64,000 nt of DNA from Bacillota bacterium (GCA_023453025.1 JAEXUD010000018.1:16310-80309), one strand, 5' to 3'. Positions 35,629 through 45,136 are shown, counted from the stretch's first letter. Notes: a model not told the origin generated them from the letters alone. Numbers and translations are program-made.

Positions 35629-36273
35629 CTAATAATCCTCATAACTTATATTTTCAAAATATTCACTTAACATTTCTGCTTTGAATTCTGCAATAGCATC
35701 TAGCTTACCTGTACATCCTTCAAAAAAGCTTTGAAGCTCATCCATACATTCTTTTAAGTTTACCAAGTTAATTCTCATCTCTTTACTCAAAACACCTTGG
35801 AGATTCTTATTTATTGGATAACGGAAAGTAAAAGATGATTTATCAAGCTTGTCAAATTGAAGTATATAACTTTCTACAACTGCTACATCTTCCTTTTCCT
35901 CATTGCTATTTTCTTCTAAAATTAAAGGCTTTATTTTTCGCCAAATTTTCAAGATATCATGACCAGCATCTTTAATCATAGATATTTTTTCATTTTTTTC
36001 TAGCCCTGAATAATAAAGGAATATATACTTCATAGCAAGCTCAATGTACTGTCTATATAAAAAGCAAATAGGAAAAATAAAAGTATCAAGTGTTCTAATA
36101 TCACAACTATTTATTGCATTATCAATTAGCTCATCTGCAGCACATTTATATCCTTCCATATAACCATAAAACTGGGTCTTTACATCACCCCATCCAAAAT
36201 GTGAAAACTCATGATGATTCCCTCCTTTAACAAATAATTTTTTACCTTTCTTCGGCCAAGGTAATTCACTCAT
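35629..36273 (-). CDS. Hypothetical protein, possible HEPN-like helical domain
   Basis: 214 residues, not recognised with confidence. The N-terminus has a His- and Gly-rich stretch (GGNHHEFSHFGWGDVK). The middle is helical with FLYRQYIELAMKYIFLYYSG followed by AGHDILKIWRKI. The R-x-x-I-E-L pattern followed by GH-x-L recalls HEPN-like proteins found in accessory regions; catalytic identity is not shown. The ATG at 36273 has GAGGAGG upstream at rather long spacing (11); a start at 36354 is possible but has no good ribosome site. No partner gene is adjacent. Confidence 0.55.
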   Translation of the reverse strand: MSELPWPKKGKKLFVKGGNHHEFSHFGWGDVKTQFYGYMEGYKCAADELIDNAINSCDIRTLDTFIFPICFLYRQYIELAMKYIFLYYSGLEKNEKISMIKDAGHDILKIWRKIKPLILEENSNEEKEDVAVVESYILQFDKLDKSSFTFRYPINKNLQGVLSKEMRINLVNLKECMDELQSFFEGCTGKLDAIAEFKAEMLSEYFENISYEDY

Positions 36274-36533
36274 ATCTTTACGTTCCTCCTCTCGTTGCCC
36301 TCCATAGGCGTCTGACACTAAGCTATGACTATTATACTCACAATTACTAATCAATATTAGACTGTATTTATATCAATCTCATCTATTATAAAAGTTACTT
36401 TACATCCTCGCTTCCCTATTGTAATCCTACTTACCATTTGGCTAAATCGTAAAAGGTCTACAAATGCTAAAGCTTTTTCCATCTTCATCATCTTCACAAT
36501 ACCTTTTGCATATACAAAATCCAACAACTACTG

Positions 36534-36743
36534 TTATTTTTTAAACTCTCCAGAATTACCTATAATCCAGTTACCTTCTAAATCTACAATTTTTCTTTTA
36601 TTAATACCTTTACATTCTACAAAATATTTCTTATAACCCAAGTCTTTAGCAAACTGTTCAAATTTTTCTTGGTTAACAGGAATACCCTGATCTATTTTAA
36701 TTCTATATTCACTTCTTAGCGCCTTATATAGCCATGGATTCAT
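36534..36743 (-). CDS. Small hypothetical protein
   Basis: 69 residues, charged, no family recognised. It has an ordinary composition (GIPVNQEKFEQFAKDLGYKK) and a purine-rich but poor ribosome site (GAAGAAAAG). It lies at the edge of a decayed stretch, so it may be a fragment of a larger lost gene rather than a working one. Confidence 0.35.
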   Translation of the reverse strand: MNPWLYKALRSEYRIKIDQGIPVNQEKFEQFAKDLGYKKYFVECKGINKRKIVDLEGNWIIGNSGEFKK

Positions 36744-37649
36744 ATAAAAGTTCTTTTCTTCTCTATCAAAAAAAATATTTGAATATCTTTACACAATATG
36801 TCACATTGTAGATTTGATATGTTTTCATAAACATCATTTGTATTAAATGGATATAACCTTCTCTAATTTTACCATCATCTTCACAGTCTTTGGAATACAA
36901 AAAATATGCCGCTTTAAACTGGTTAGGTCTTGGCGGCAGGGTTTATCTCTTAAAAAATAGTCTATAAGTCTTTATTTGTCACTTTTTAACTTCATACGCT
37001 TGACTATACAAAAATTATATCATACAGGCAAGTTATCTCCTTATCGTTTATGCAGCATCCTTTTTGTTATCCAATGTGACAAATCTCTCCTCAACTTTTA
37101 TCTCATCACATATTTTCTCTAGTGCAAGGAATATTTCTTCAGACTTAATTTTTGCTTCATAGTAATAATCAAAAATTATATTCAAAAAACTTGAACTCTC
37201 GAAAGTTCCCAAGAAATTTTCTTTCTCATCTCTTCTAAGTCTGTGCAGTCATAATCATTAAGCAAGTCATTAACTAGCGTACCTAAATAGTTTAACTTGA
37301 TTTTGTGCCATTATAAGCTGAATTTTCACCTTTTTTAGTTCATTAACTGCTCTTAACAGTTGCTTATAAGCATCGCCAAAATCCTTGATTATAGTGCCTT
37401 GCCTTGCGTTATTCTCATTATGTACTTTTTAAGAAAATAGTCTTCATTAATCTATTTTATATGTTTCCATATGCAAAACCCTTGAGTGTTCATTTTCACA
37501 TTCAGAAATCCTAATCTATTAGTTTAATTAGCTTCTATCGTTTCGTCTATATCGACTTGTCGGCTAAACGGGTACATAATCATAGTCCCCTTCTTAATCT
37601 TATAAGGAATACCTGCCTTATTATTTTATAAGCAAATCAGAAGTTCAGT
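36744..37649. other. Decayed accessory stretch
   Basis: About 900 bases with no intact gene. 37049-37400 holds a frameshifted relic, listed separately. Near 37510-37600 the minus strand reads KAGIPYKIKKGTMIMYPFSR and a stop after IEAN, probably the end of another small lost gene. 36744-37048 shows nothing I can assign. It adjoins a KilA-N gene, so it may be the remains of an integrated element. Confidence 0.55.
37049..37400 (-). pseudogene. Frameshifted relic of an unidentified gene
   Basis: Three minus-strand segments in successive frames read as one protein: DFGDAYKQLLRAVNELKKVK through NQVKLFR, then TLVNDLLNDYDCTDLEEMRK, then NFLGTFESSSFLNIIFDYYY through EERFVTLDNKKDAA and a stop. At least two frameshifts (near 37283 and 37217) break it. 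The product was a helical protein of unknown family. Confidence 0.6.
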
Positions 37650-38498
37650 TTAATCTCCATTTACAGTTTCTAACTTCATACGTAGGTGACTTTCCTCCTC
37701 AAGCGCAGCTATTCTGTGATCTTCTGTCAGAATTTTCATTTGACTTATTGCAATGGCGTTTAGTTTTTTAAGACGTTCACTTTGCGACATACCTTCTCTA
37801 ATAAATACGGCATTCAGATTTTCCATATTTGAAAGACATACAAGCTGCGAAACATTGGCGTAGTCACGGATATTTCCTTTGAGTTCAGGATTAGCATCCC
37901 TCCACCGTTTAGCGGTCATACCGAACAAAGCAACATTTAGAACATCGGCTTCACTTGCATAAACCCGATTAACCTGCTGTGAGGTGAGTTCGATGGGGAT
38001 CAAGTTCTCTTTGATTGCATCAGTATGTATACGATAATTGATTTTTGCCAGGTTGCGTTTGATATCCCATCCTAACTGTCTCTGTTCCTCTGATTTAAGC
38101 CGTTCGAACTCTTTAATTAAATAGATTTTAAATTCAGGGCTAATCCACATTCCGAATTCAAATGCTATATCCTTGTACGCGTATGTTCCACCATAGCGTC
38201 CGGCCGTTGCTTTTAAGCCAATTGCATTTGTTTTCGCAACCCATTCTTTAACGCTAATTTTGTAACTGTTTAAACCAGCCTTACTTTTAATTATGGCGAA
38301 TTCGCCATAATTAAAATCAGGATTATGTATCTGTTCCCATATACCTAAGAATTCAACTGTATTTCGGTTTCGAAGCCAATCCGAAATGAAAAAATCACCA
38401 TCTTTTGCTTTGAGCATATCCGTCAGTGAAATATAATCCTTATCTTCAATCGTAGCCACTGTAATCTGTGTGCCATTCACAAATATTTGATTTGCCAT
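37650..38498 (-). CDS. KilA-N domain protein
   Basis: 282 residues. The N-terminal 110 residues match a KilA-N domain: DYISLTDMLKAKDGDFFISD, WLRNRNTVEFLGIWE, then the typical WVAKTNAIGLKATAGRYGGT and YAYKDIAFEFGMWISPEFK. The C-terminal half is helical (FERLKSEEQRQLGWDIKRNL, RIAALEEESHLRMKLE). KilA-N proteins are DNA-binding proteins of phages and mobile elements, also found as chromosomal strays. The ATG follows GGGGAGGG. It borders a decayed stretch, which supports an origin in a degraded prophage or similar element. Confidence 0.9.
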   Translation of the reverse strand: MANQIFVNGTQITVATIEDKDYISLTDMLKAKDGDFFISDWLRNRNTVEFLGIWEQIHNPDFNYGEFAIIKSKAGLNSYKISVKEWVAKTNAIGLKATAGRYGGTYAYKDIAFEFGMWISPEFKIYLIKEFERLKSEEQRQLGWDIKRNLAKINYRIHTDAIKENLIPIELTSQQVNRVYASEADVLNVALFGMTAKRWRDANPELKGNIRDYANVSQLVCLSNMENLNAVFIREGMSQSERLKKLNAIAISQMKILTEDHRIAALEEESHLRMKLETVNGD

Positions 38499-38718
38499 TT
38501 ATCGACCCTCCCCTTAACTATATATATTATATCAAACATATATTCTCTTCTCAATATATATTTTATCTAATAGGCTACACAATACATGACTATTTGGTAT
38601 GGCCCCCAAACTTGTGTATACTACATTTGAGGGACTATGTCATCTTTTTTATCTTCTCAAGGGTACCACGACTTATGGTTACTGTAATTCCACCTAAAAC
38701 TCTGTAAATTTCAATGTT

Positions 38719-39888
38719 TTATGTGCGTTCAAGCAAGCAAATTGTTTCTGTATGCTCCGTTCCAGGAAACATATCAACAGGCACTGCCTTCTTTGCTTCG
38801 TACCCTCTTTTTACCATGTATGATAAATCTCTCTCCAATGTTACAGGATTGCATGAGATATATACTACCTTCTTTGGGTTCATTGACATCATGGCATCTA
38901 AAAACTGCTCGGTGCTGCCTGACCTTGGAGGGTCCAGGAATACTACATCAACGGATTGTTTTTCTGCGGCCATTTGGTTCATAAATTCACCGGCATCCTG
39001 GTTGTAGAAATAAATATTGTTTACTTTGTTACGTCTGGCATTTGTTATTGCGTCTTTTACTGCATCGCGGTTAAGCTCGACACCTATTACTTTTTTGACA
39101 TGGTCGCTGGCTATTATTCCTATGGTTCCTATTCCGCAGTATGCATCAATTATGGTTTCGATGCCCTTTAATGATGCAAATTCAATGGCTTTGCCGTAAA
39201 GGATTTCTGTCTGGACGGCATTTATCTGATAAAATGATTTTGGTGAAATTCTAAAAACCTTATCACACAAGGTATCCTCTATATAGCCCTTACCATACAG
39301 CACTTGTTCTCTTTCCCCCAAAACCATGCTGGTTTTTTTATTGTTCACATTCATAACAACGGTTGTTATTTCAGGATGAGTTTTTAACAGTGCCTTGATA
39401 AAATTATTTTTCGAGGGAAATATGTGAGATGCCAAAACCAGCACAACCATTATTTCATTGCTTTTATGTCCTGTCCTTATTAAGACATGGCGTAAAAGCC
39501 CGACTCCGGTGTCTTCGTTATAGGTTTTCATTTTAAATGATTTCATCATCTTGCGAATTGTAACTATAATATTATCGGCACGCTGGTCTTCTATGAGGCA
39601 GCTGTCAACGGGAACAACCTTGTGGCTTCCTGCTTCATATACTCCTGATATTATGTTTCCTTTTTTGTCTGTATCAAATACTGCATGAACCTTGTTGCGG
39701 TAATAATATGGATTTTCCATTCCAATAATGTTTTCAACCTTGCAGAATTTATCTAAAAGAATATTGACCTGCTTTTGTTTTTCTTCTAATTGTTTTTCAT
39801 AGCTGTAATGCTGTATCTGGCAGCCTCCGCATTTATTTATAACCGGACAATTCATGATGTCAGGGGCATTGTTTTTTTGTGTCTGCAT
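38719..39888 (-). CDS. RlmD-type 23S rRNA (uracil-5-)-methyltransferase
   Basis: 389 residues, class I SAM-dependent m5U methyltransferase of the RumA/RlmCD/TrmA group. An N-terminal iron-sulfur motif CPVINKCGGCQIQHYSY is followed by YRNKVHAVFD. The catalytic part has FYQINAVQTEILYGKAI, IDAYCGIGTIGI (SAM), VIGVELNRDAV, VVFLDPPRSGS, YISCNPVTLERDL with the nucleophilic Cys, and a DMFPGTEHTETICLLER end. The usual N-terminal TRAM domain is absent, so it is shorter than RumA. The ATG follows ATAAGGAG, and a promoter lies at 39936-39963. Confidence 0.9.
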   Translation of the reverse strand: MQTQKNNAPDIMNCPVINKCGGCQIQHYSYEKQLEEKQKQVNILLDKFCKVENIIGMENPYYYRNKVHAVFDTDKKGNIISGVYEAGSHKVVPVDSCLIEDQRADNIIVTIRKMMKSFKMKTYNEDTGVGLLRHVLIRTGHKSNEIMVVLVLASHIFPSKNNFIKALLKTHPEITTVVMNVNNKKTSMVLGEREQVLYGKGYIEDTLCDKVFRISPKSFYQINAVQTEILYGKAIEFASLKGIETIIDAYCGIGTIGIIASDHVKKVIGVELNRDAVKDAITNARRNKVNNIYFYNQDAGEFMNQMAAEKQSVDVVFLDPPRSGSTEQFLDAMMSMNPKKVVYISCNPVTLERDLSYMVKRGYEAKKAVPVDMFPGTEHTETICLLERT

Positions 39889-39935
39889 TGAAACTCCTTA
39901 TAAATATAAAATTCATCTGCTTGATTTATGTTATT

Positions 39936-39963
39936 ATTATACTATTATAACTGGTATTGTCAA
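39936..39963 (-). promoter_or_regulatory. SigA-type promoter of the RNA methyltransferase gene
   Basis: TTGACA (39958-39963) and TATAAT (39936-39941) on the minus strand, with a 16-base spacer. Confidence 0.6.
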
Positions 39964-40016
39964 TGTTATCGGCATAAAAGCCCCTGCTTTACTTCTTGTA
40001 AAATTCGTCGTAATAT

Positions 40017-40077
40017 AAAAAAGGCATCCGGGTTTGCTGAAATATGCTCTTATATACTTCCCTGATGCCTTTTTTCT
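40017..40077 (-). terminator. Terminator of the marR-MFS operon
   Basis: AAAAAAGGCATC (40017-40028) pairs perfectly with GATGCCTTTTTT (40064-40075). Extra GGG/CCC pairs are possible. On the minus strand the stem runs into TTTTTTT, after the MFS gene. Confidence 0.8.
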
Positions 40078-40140
40078 GTATGAAATTGCCTTTTTGAAAA
40101 TCAAGTCCTCCATAAATTATTTATCAAATACTACTGTGAA

Positions 40141-41301
40141 TTATTTTGGCTTCTTTATTGATTTAATATATATTACCGCTCCTATAACAGCCGGAATAAT
40201 GGATAAGAGATATATTACCTGATATCCTAATTTTTCAGCTATTAGACCCCAGAGGATGGCACCGGCTCCAATACCCAAATCAAATCCAAGAAAGAAAGTA
40301 GCATTTGCAGCACCTCTCCTTAAATGATCAACGTTGCGCACTGACATTGCCTGCAATGCAGGCTGAATTGCTCCGAATCCAAGTCCGTAAATAAATCCGG
40401 CAATAAGAAAAGCAGTGAGAGAATTAGCAAAATAAATTAAGCACATTGAAATTATTACAAAAACTATGCCCGGAATCACCGCATACGCAGTTCCTTTTTT
40501 GTCTGTCAGGCCTCCAAAGTAGGGGCGTGAAATCAGTAAAGCTACAGCGTAGACGGTAAAAAATAATCCTATATTTTCAATTTGTCTTTGAGCTGCATAA
40601 AGTGCTATGAAAGAAACAATTGCTCCATAGGTCATCGTAACAAAAAAAATCACAATTGCAGGAAGAATGGCCGTTTTTTCGAATATCCCTGCTTTTTCAT
40701 GTTCCGGAAGCACGTCAGGCTTATGATATTTTATGACAAAAGAAATAACAATGGAAACCAGCACAAATCCTGCAGACACATTAAAAACAGTGTTAAATCC
40801 ATAACCGCTGAGAATTTCAAGTCCCAGTGCAGGGGCAATTGCCATAGCAAGTGTGCTTGTCAGTCCAAAATAGCCCATTCCTTCACCTAAACGGGATTTT
40901 GGAATTATATCTGAAGCTATGGTGCTTGAGGATGTACTTGAAGCACCCCAGCCAAAACCATGAATAAATCTGATGCTTAACAGCACTAGAATTGTTGAAG
41001 TCCAATTATATGCCACAACACATACAAGAAATACTATCAATCCAAAAATAAATACTCCTTTTCTCCCTTGTCTATCCAATAATCGACCGGAAATCGGCCT
41101 CATCAAAACCGCAGAAAAGGTAAAAATTCCTACAACCATACCCGCCCAAGTATCTGAGCCTCCCAGCTCCGCTGAAAATACGGGTAATACCGGCAACAGC
41201 ATTTGAAATCCCATGGTAATAAATAAGCTTGCTAATGATATAAAAATATAGTCCCGAGTCCAAAGCGGCTCTTTCTTTTGAAATTGTGCATCTTTTCCCA
41301 T
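40141..41301 (-). CDS. MFS transporter, drug-efflux type
   Basis: 386 residues with 12 predicted membrane helices. The major-facilitator loop motif is MRPISGRLLDRQGRKGVF between helices 2 and 3, and RFIHGFGWGASSTSSSTIAS is the helix 4-5 region. The second half has RPYFGGLTDKKGT, again at the loop position. Such proteins export drugs or metabolites by proton antiport in the cytoplasmic membrane. The ATG at 41301 follows CGGAGG; the preceding TTG is one codon upstream. It is co-transcribed with the MarR gene 90 bases upstream, whose operator should control both. Confidence 0.9.
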   Translation of the reverse strand: MGKDAQFQKKEPLWTRDYIFISLASLFITMGFQMLLPVLPVFSAELGGSDTWAGMVVGIFTFSAVLMRPISGRLLDRQGRKGVFIFGLIVFLVCVVAYNWTSTILVLLSIRFIHGFGWGASSTSSSTIASDIIPKSRLGEGMGYFGLTSTLAMAIAPALGLEILSGYGFNTVFNVSAGFVLVSIVISFVIKYHKPDVLPEHEKAGIFEKTAILPAIVIFFVTMTYGAIVSFIALYAAQRQIENIGLFFTVYAVALLISRPYFGGLTDKKGTAYAVIPGIVFVIISMCLIYFANSLTAFLIAGFIYGLGFGAIQPALQAMSVRNVDHLRRGAANATFFLGFDLGIGAGAILWGLIAEKLGYQVIYLLSIIPAVIGAVIYIKSIKKPK

Positions 41302-41391
41302 CAATATTACCTCCGATATAAGTATTCTCCCTGATTAGCACCAGATAATATATTAATTTTTATACACTCATTTATTGATTATTGTAAGCAG

Positions 41392-41826
41392 TTACCTATC
41401 ATTATTATTTTTTTCTTCATGTAAGTTAGTTATTACCTTTTTCAGCACTGATATTGTATCTTCAAGCATATTTTCAGAAATATCTTTAGAATAAATATCC
41501 AGCATTTCGGTGAAAACGGATTTAACCTCTGCCGCAGCCTTTCTGCCTTTTTCAGTTAAATATAATGAAGAATATCGTTTGTCTTTCTCGACTTGCCTTT
41601 TATAAATATAGCCTTTATTTTCTAACTGTCTCACAGCTTTTGCAGTCGTTGATTTTTCCACATACAGACTGGCGCTGAGCTCCTTTTGATTTATACCTTC
41701 ATTCTTGGCTATGGCAAGAAAAAAATCGTATTGTCCGCTGCTGATTTCTAACCCACTCAGCTTATGGTTGAATATACTTTGGCTGAGTCTGTATATGGCA
41801 GCACTGTATCTGCCGATACTTTCCAT
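41392..41826 (-). CDS. MarR-family transcription regulator
   Basis: 144 residues, full MarR length. A winged helix spans about 40-105: GQYDFFLAIAKNEGINQKEL, STTAKAVRQLENKGYIYK, KDKRYSSLYLTEKGRK. The ends form the dimer helices. It is expected to repress its own operon, including the MFS exporter, and to be released by a small ligand. A perfect 15-bp palindrome lies between its promoter and ribosome site. The ATG follows GAGGAGGATAG. Confidence 0.92.
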   Translation of the reverse strand: MESIGRYSAAIYRLSQSIFNHKLSGLEISSGQYDFFLAIAKNEGINQKELSASLYVEKSTTAKAVRQLENKGYIYKRQVEKDKRYSSLYLTEKGRKAAAEVKSVFTEMLDIYSKDISENMLEDTISVLKKVITNLHEEKNNNDR

Positions 41827-41840
41827 TGAACTATCCTCCT

Positions 41841-41874
41841 CTTTATAATAGTTTCTTTTGAAACTATTATAAAG
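41841..41874. promoter_or_regulatory. MarR operator palindrome
   Basis: CTTTATAATAGTTTC (41841-41855) and its exact reverse complement (41860-41874) flank TTTT. The palindrome covers the -10 box and the expected start of RNA of the marR promoter and touches the ribosome site, an ideal autorepression site. Confidence 0.8.
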
Positions 41875-41894
41875 AAATATAGTTTCATTGTCAA
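41866..41894 (-). promoter_or_regulatory. Consensus SigA promoter of the marR-MFS operon
   Basis: Perfect TTGACA (41889-41894) and perfect TATAAT (41866-41871) on the minus strand, spacer 17. A promoter this strong fits tight repression by the palindrome it overlaps. Confidence 0.85.
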
Positions 41895-41958
41895 CTAATT
41901 GTTAATTTAGTTTTAAAAGGCCAAGATTATTTATAATCAAATATCATTAAAATATAAA

Positions 41959-41987
41959 TTGCATTGCCTATTTTTGTGTAGTAAAAT
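41959..41987 (+). promoter_or_regulatory. Possible promoter of azlCD
   Basis: TTGCAT (41959-41964), 17 bases, TAAAAT (41982-41987), about 40 bases before azlC. The -35 box is weak. Confidence 0.4.
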
Positions 41988-42029
41988 ATATTTATTTATA
42001 TTTAAAAGATAGCGGGGATATTTTGAAGA

Positions 42030-42719
42030 ATGAAACGATTTATTTCTGGAGTTAAAACCGGATTACCCATATGCATGGGAGTCATACCGGTCGGGATTTC
42101 TTTTGGCATTATAGCAATACAAGGAGGCTTGGAATCGTGGCAGGCAATACTGATGTCAATAATCGTATTTGCGGGAGCCAGCCAGATTATGTCTATAGGC
42201 ATGCTTGTTCAGGGAGCATCGGTTCCGGCAATTATATTTGCTACATTTCTGGTCAATCTAAGGCATTTGATAATGAGTACATATGTGATGAACAGATTAA
42301 AAGAAACAAAACTATATAAAAAAATGGCCCTAGCCTATGTTTTGTGTGATGAATCCTTCGCCTTGTTTTCCATGAGCGAGGAAGGTGAGGATGATGATAT
42401 ATTTTTGTTCGGAATCAATGTAATTCTTGGTATTTCATGGATAACCTCCACAGCAATAGGCTGCATCGCACTTAGCGTTTTGCCTGATACCATATCTAAA
42501 AGCCTTGGAATAGCTTTTTATGCTTCATTTATAGCAATACTGATGCCTAATATCAGAAAAAATATGCAGCTGTTTTTGGTGGTGCTTATTACCGGAATTA
42601 TAAACAGTATATTTGGAATGTTTTTTTCATCCAGTACGGCACTTATCCTTTCTATATTGACAGGCGCATGTATTGGGATGTTTATCGTAAAAGACAAGGA
42701 AGAGGTGCGTGGAGAATGA
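42030..42719 (+). CDS. azlC: AzlC-family branched-chain amino acid exporter, large subunit
   Basis: 229 residues with about six membrane helices. AzlC signatures are GLPICMGVIPVGISFGI, IVFAGASQIMSIGML, TFLVNLRHLIMSTYV and AYVLCDESFALF. With the small AzlD subunit it forms an exporter of branched-chain amino acids or analogues, such as AzlCD and YgaZH. The ribosome site (GCGGGGAT) is modest. Its stop overlaps the azlD start (ATGA), so the two are translationally coupled. Confidence 0.92.
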   Translation: MKRFISGVKTGLPICMGVIPVGISFGIIAIQGGLESWQAILMSIIVFAGASQIMSIGMLVQGASVPAIIFATFLVNLRHLIMSTYVMNRLKETKLYKKMALAYVLCDESFALFSMSEEGEDDDIFLFGINVILGISWITSTAIGCIALSVLPDTISKSLGIAFYASFIAILMPNIRKNMQLFLVVLITGIINSIFGMFFSSSTALILSILTGACIGMFIVKDKEEVRGE

Positions 42720-43018
42720 GGATATTGATTTTAATCATCGGAATGGGAATTGTAACATATGTACCTCGAATGCTTCCTGCAGTGCTGATCGGAAAAATTA
42801 AATTAAGCAGAAATATGGAAAAGTTCCTGAGCCTGATTCCTTATACAGCAATGGCAGCATTGATTTTCCCAGGAGTTTTGTCGGTAGATGAGGGAAATAT
42901 GGCAATCGGGCTTGTCGGTGCTTTTACAGCAATTGTATTAAGCTGGCTGAAGATGCCGATCATATTTGTTGTAACAGGTGCAATAGCAGCTGATATGTTT
43001 GTTTATATGATAATGTAG
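42716..43018 (+). CDS. azlD: AzlD-family small exporter subunit
   Basis: 100 residues with four hydrophobic segments: the YVPRMLPAVLIGKIKLSRNM motif, then FLSLIPYTAMAALIFPGVL and LSWLKMPIIFVVTGAIA. This is the small partner of AzlC. Translation starts at the ATG at 42716, which overlaps the azlC stop by four bases. A longer in-frame reading upstream lies inside azlC and is not used. It faces the TetM-like gene convergently; no terminator was found in the 121-base gap. Confidence 0.9.
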   Translation: MRILILIIGMGIVTYVPRMLPAVLIGKIKLSRNMEKFLSLIPYTAMAALIFPGVLSVDEGNMAIGLVGAFTAIVLSWLKMPIIFVVTGAIAADMFVYMIM

Positions 43019-43139
43019 AAAAATTTTGAACGATATTATAAATATGAGCCGGTTGTTATAAGTTGATATTTTATCAGGACCTAAATTGGTTGTGTGATTA
43101 ATTTTTTGCATTCCATAAAGCATACGCATTTACCTTTAT

Positions 43140-45107
43140 TTAGTTGATTGTATGCATGTACTTCTCCGCTTCATACCATGGTACAGTAAAAGAAGTTCCC
43201 TTTGCACAAAAAACAGATGTTGATGTATTCTCTACATCTCTTTTTTTGTCATATCCTATTTTATTTACCACTTCATCTGAATTTTCACACAAATCATATC
43301 CGCCGTACATTAAGCTTATGCTTCCCGTGCCTTTAGTAAATGATATTAAATCTATGCTGTAATCCATGAAAGATTCCACAGGTCCTCTTCCTTTTATATA
43401 AACATTTCCACAATTAAGAACAGGTGGTTCACAAGTCCCCCTTAATTTTTGTATGTCAGACATAATTTTCCCCATGTAAATTTCTTCAGCATAAATCTCA
43501 AAGCTGTAAAAGGGCTCCAGCAAGACAGACTCTGCCTTTTCTAAGCCTTGTCTTATTGCTCTGTAAGCAGCTTCCCTAAAATCACCGCCTTCAGTATGCT
43601 TAATATGTGAACGTCCGTCCACTAAAATTATTTTTATGTCCGTTATCGGAGAACCGGTTAACACCCCTTTATGAATTCTTTCAAATATATGGTTCTCTAT
43701 TGTATGTTGATAGTTTAAAATTAAATTGTCAACGTGGCACTGACTCTCATAGGTGATTCCGCTGCCGCGGGCGGTCGGCTCCAATCTTAGCTGTACTTCC
43801 GCATAATGGCGAAGCGGTTCAAAATGCCCATACCCTGTTACCGCTGATAATATGGTTTCTCTATATTCAACCTGTGGTTTTTCAAAGCCAACCGATATTC
43901 CAAATCTGGATTTTATGACACTCTCCAATATCTCGAGCTGAATCTTCCCCATTACGCTGACTATTATGTCTCCTGTTTCTTCTCTATAAATAACTGATAA
44001 CGCAGGATCTTCAGATTCCAATATCCGCAGCTTTTCCATCAATATTGTTGCATCTGTTTTATCTGATATGCTTACCCTTGACCTGAGAGCTGCAGTTAAG
44101 TGAAAATCACTGACCTTTTCTATTGTTGTTTCACCTGATATTATCATCGTACCACATACAGGGGATTTAAAACCTACAACGGCAAATACGTCTCCGGCTG
44201 ATATTTCATTTTTATTTTCATACTTTTTACCTTTATAAACCCTTATTTCGTTTACTTTTTCCGAAGATATAAAATCGTCTTTTTTAAACGTAAACTCGTC
44301 TTTAATGCGTAGTTTTCCCTCTAAGGCTTTTATGAATGTCAGCCGCATTCCCTTATCATCATGGCGTATTTTATAAACCTTCCCTGCAAAGCAACTATCT
44401 TCTTTCTCCTGATATTCTGTTTTAGACAGCCTTGAAAATACATCTAAAAAATTATCTGTTCCTGTTCCTTTTAAGGCAGATCCTGCCATTAAGGGAAAGC
44501 AAAGCCTCTTTTTTATAAGGTTTACAACAACCTCTGATAAATCTTCTGCACTGTAATTTTCTTGTAAATAAGATACCAGGAAGGTATCATCTCTGTCAGC
44601 TGCAAATTCAGCTGTGTACTGATTAATTATATCATCCGCAGAATCAAGATACAGTATATCATCAGTGAGCTTATTTTTAATGTCATCTATTATTGCCTGC
44701 AGATTAAAAGTGTCTATGTCAGCTTTATTAATAAAAATAAAAACAGGAATATTGTAAGAATTCAATAAGTTGAATAATGTCTTGGTGTGAGCCTGTACTC
44801 CCGAGCTGCCGCTTATTAATAAAATGGCATAATCAAGGGCAGACATGGACCTTTCAGTCTCTGCCGAGAAATCCATGTGTCCGGGTGTATCTATGATATA
44901 ATATGTATCATCATTAAATTGAAAAATACCTTGATCAGAAAAAATCGTAATTCCTCTGTTCTGCTCTATCTCATTAGTATCCATGCTTGAAGTTTTGTGA
45001 TCAACTCTTCCGAGGTTTCGTATGCTGCCTGTATTGTAAAGGAGTTGTTCTGTGAAAGTAGTCTTGCCTGCATCCACGTGAGCAAAAATCCCTATTGTTT
45101 TTTTCAT
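43140..45107 (-). CDS. TetM/EF-G-like ribosome-associated GTPase
   Basis: 655 residues. The GTPase domain shows AHVDAGKTTFTEQLL, RGITI, DTPGHMDFSAE and FINKAD. Then come domain II, the EF-G domain III-V order (LEILESVIKSRFGISVGFEK, GYGHFEPLRHYAEVQLRLEP), and the C-terminal GTSFTVPWYEAEKYMH shared with tetracycline-protection proteins. Many Clostridia carry such chromosomal translation factors without tetracycline resistance, so resistance should not be assumed. It acts on the ribosome. The ATG follows AAAAGGAG, with a promoter at 45137-45165. No conjugative-element genes are nearby. Confidence 0.85.
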   Translation of the reverse strand: MKKTIGIFAHVDAGKTTFTEQLLYNTGSIRNLGRVDHKTSSMDTNEIEQNRGITIFSDQGIFQFNDDTYYIIDTPGHMDFSAETERSMSALDYAILLISGSSGVQAHTKTLFNLLNSYNIPVFIFINKADIDTFNLQAIIDDIKNKLTDDILYLDSADDIINQYTAEFAADRDDTFLVSYLQENYSAEDLSEVVVNLIKKRLCFPLMAGSALKGTGTDNFLDVFSRLSKTEYQEKEDSCFAGKVYKIRHDDKGMRLTFIKALEGKLRIKDEFTFKKDDFISSEKVNEIRVYKGKKYENKNEISAGDVFAVVGFKSPVCGTMIISGETTIEKVSDFHLTAALRSRVSISDKTDATILMEKLRILESEDPALSVIYREETGDIIVSVMGKIQLEILESVIKSRFGISVGFEKPQVEYRETILSAVTGYGHFEPLRHYAEVQLRLEPTARGSGITYESQCHVDNLILNYQHTIENHIFERIHKGVLTGSPITDIKIILVDGRSHIKHTEGGDFREAAYRAIRQGLEKAESVLLEPFYSFEIYAEEIYMGKIMSDIQKLRGTCEPPVLNCGNVYIKGRGPVESFMDYSIDLISFTKGTGSISLMYGGYDLCENSDEVVNKIGYDKKRDVENTSTSVFCAKGTSFTVPWYEAEKYMHTIN

Positions 45108-45136
45108 GGTAACTCCTTTTTTATCCGATAAATATA

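Noticed and set aside
43140..45107. Acquired tetracycline resistance gene
   Set aside because: The protein is TetM-like, but no mobile-element genes or Tet leader are near, and many Clostridia carry non-resistance relatives.
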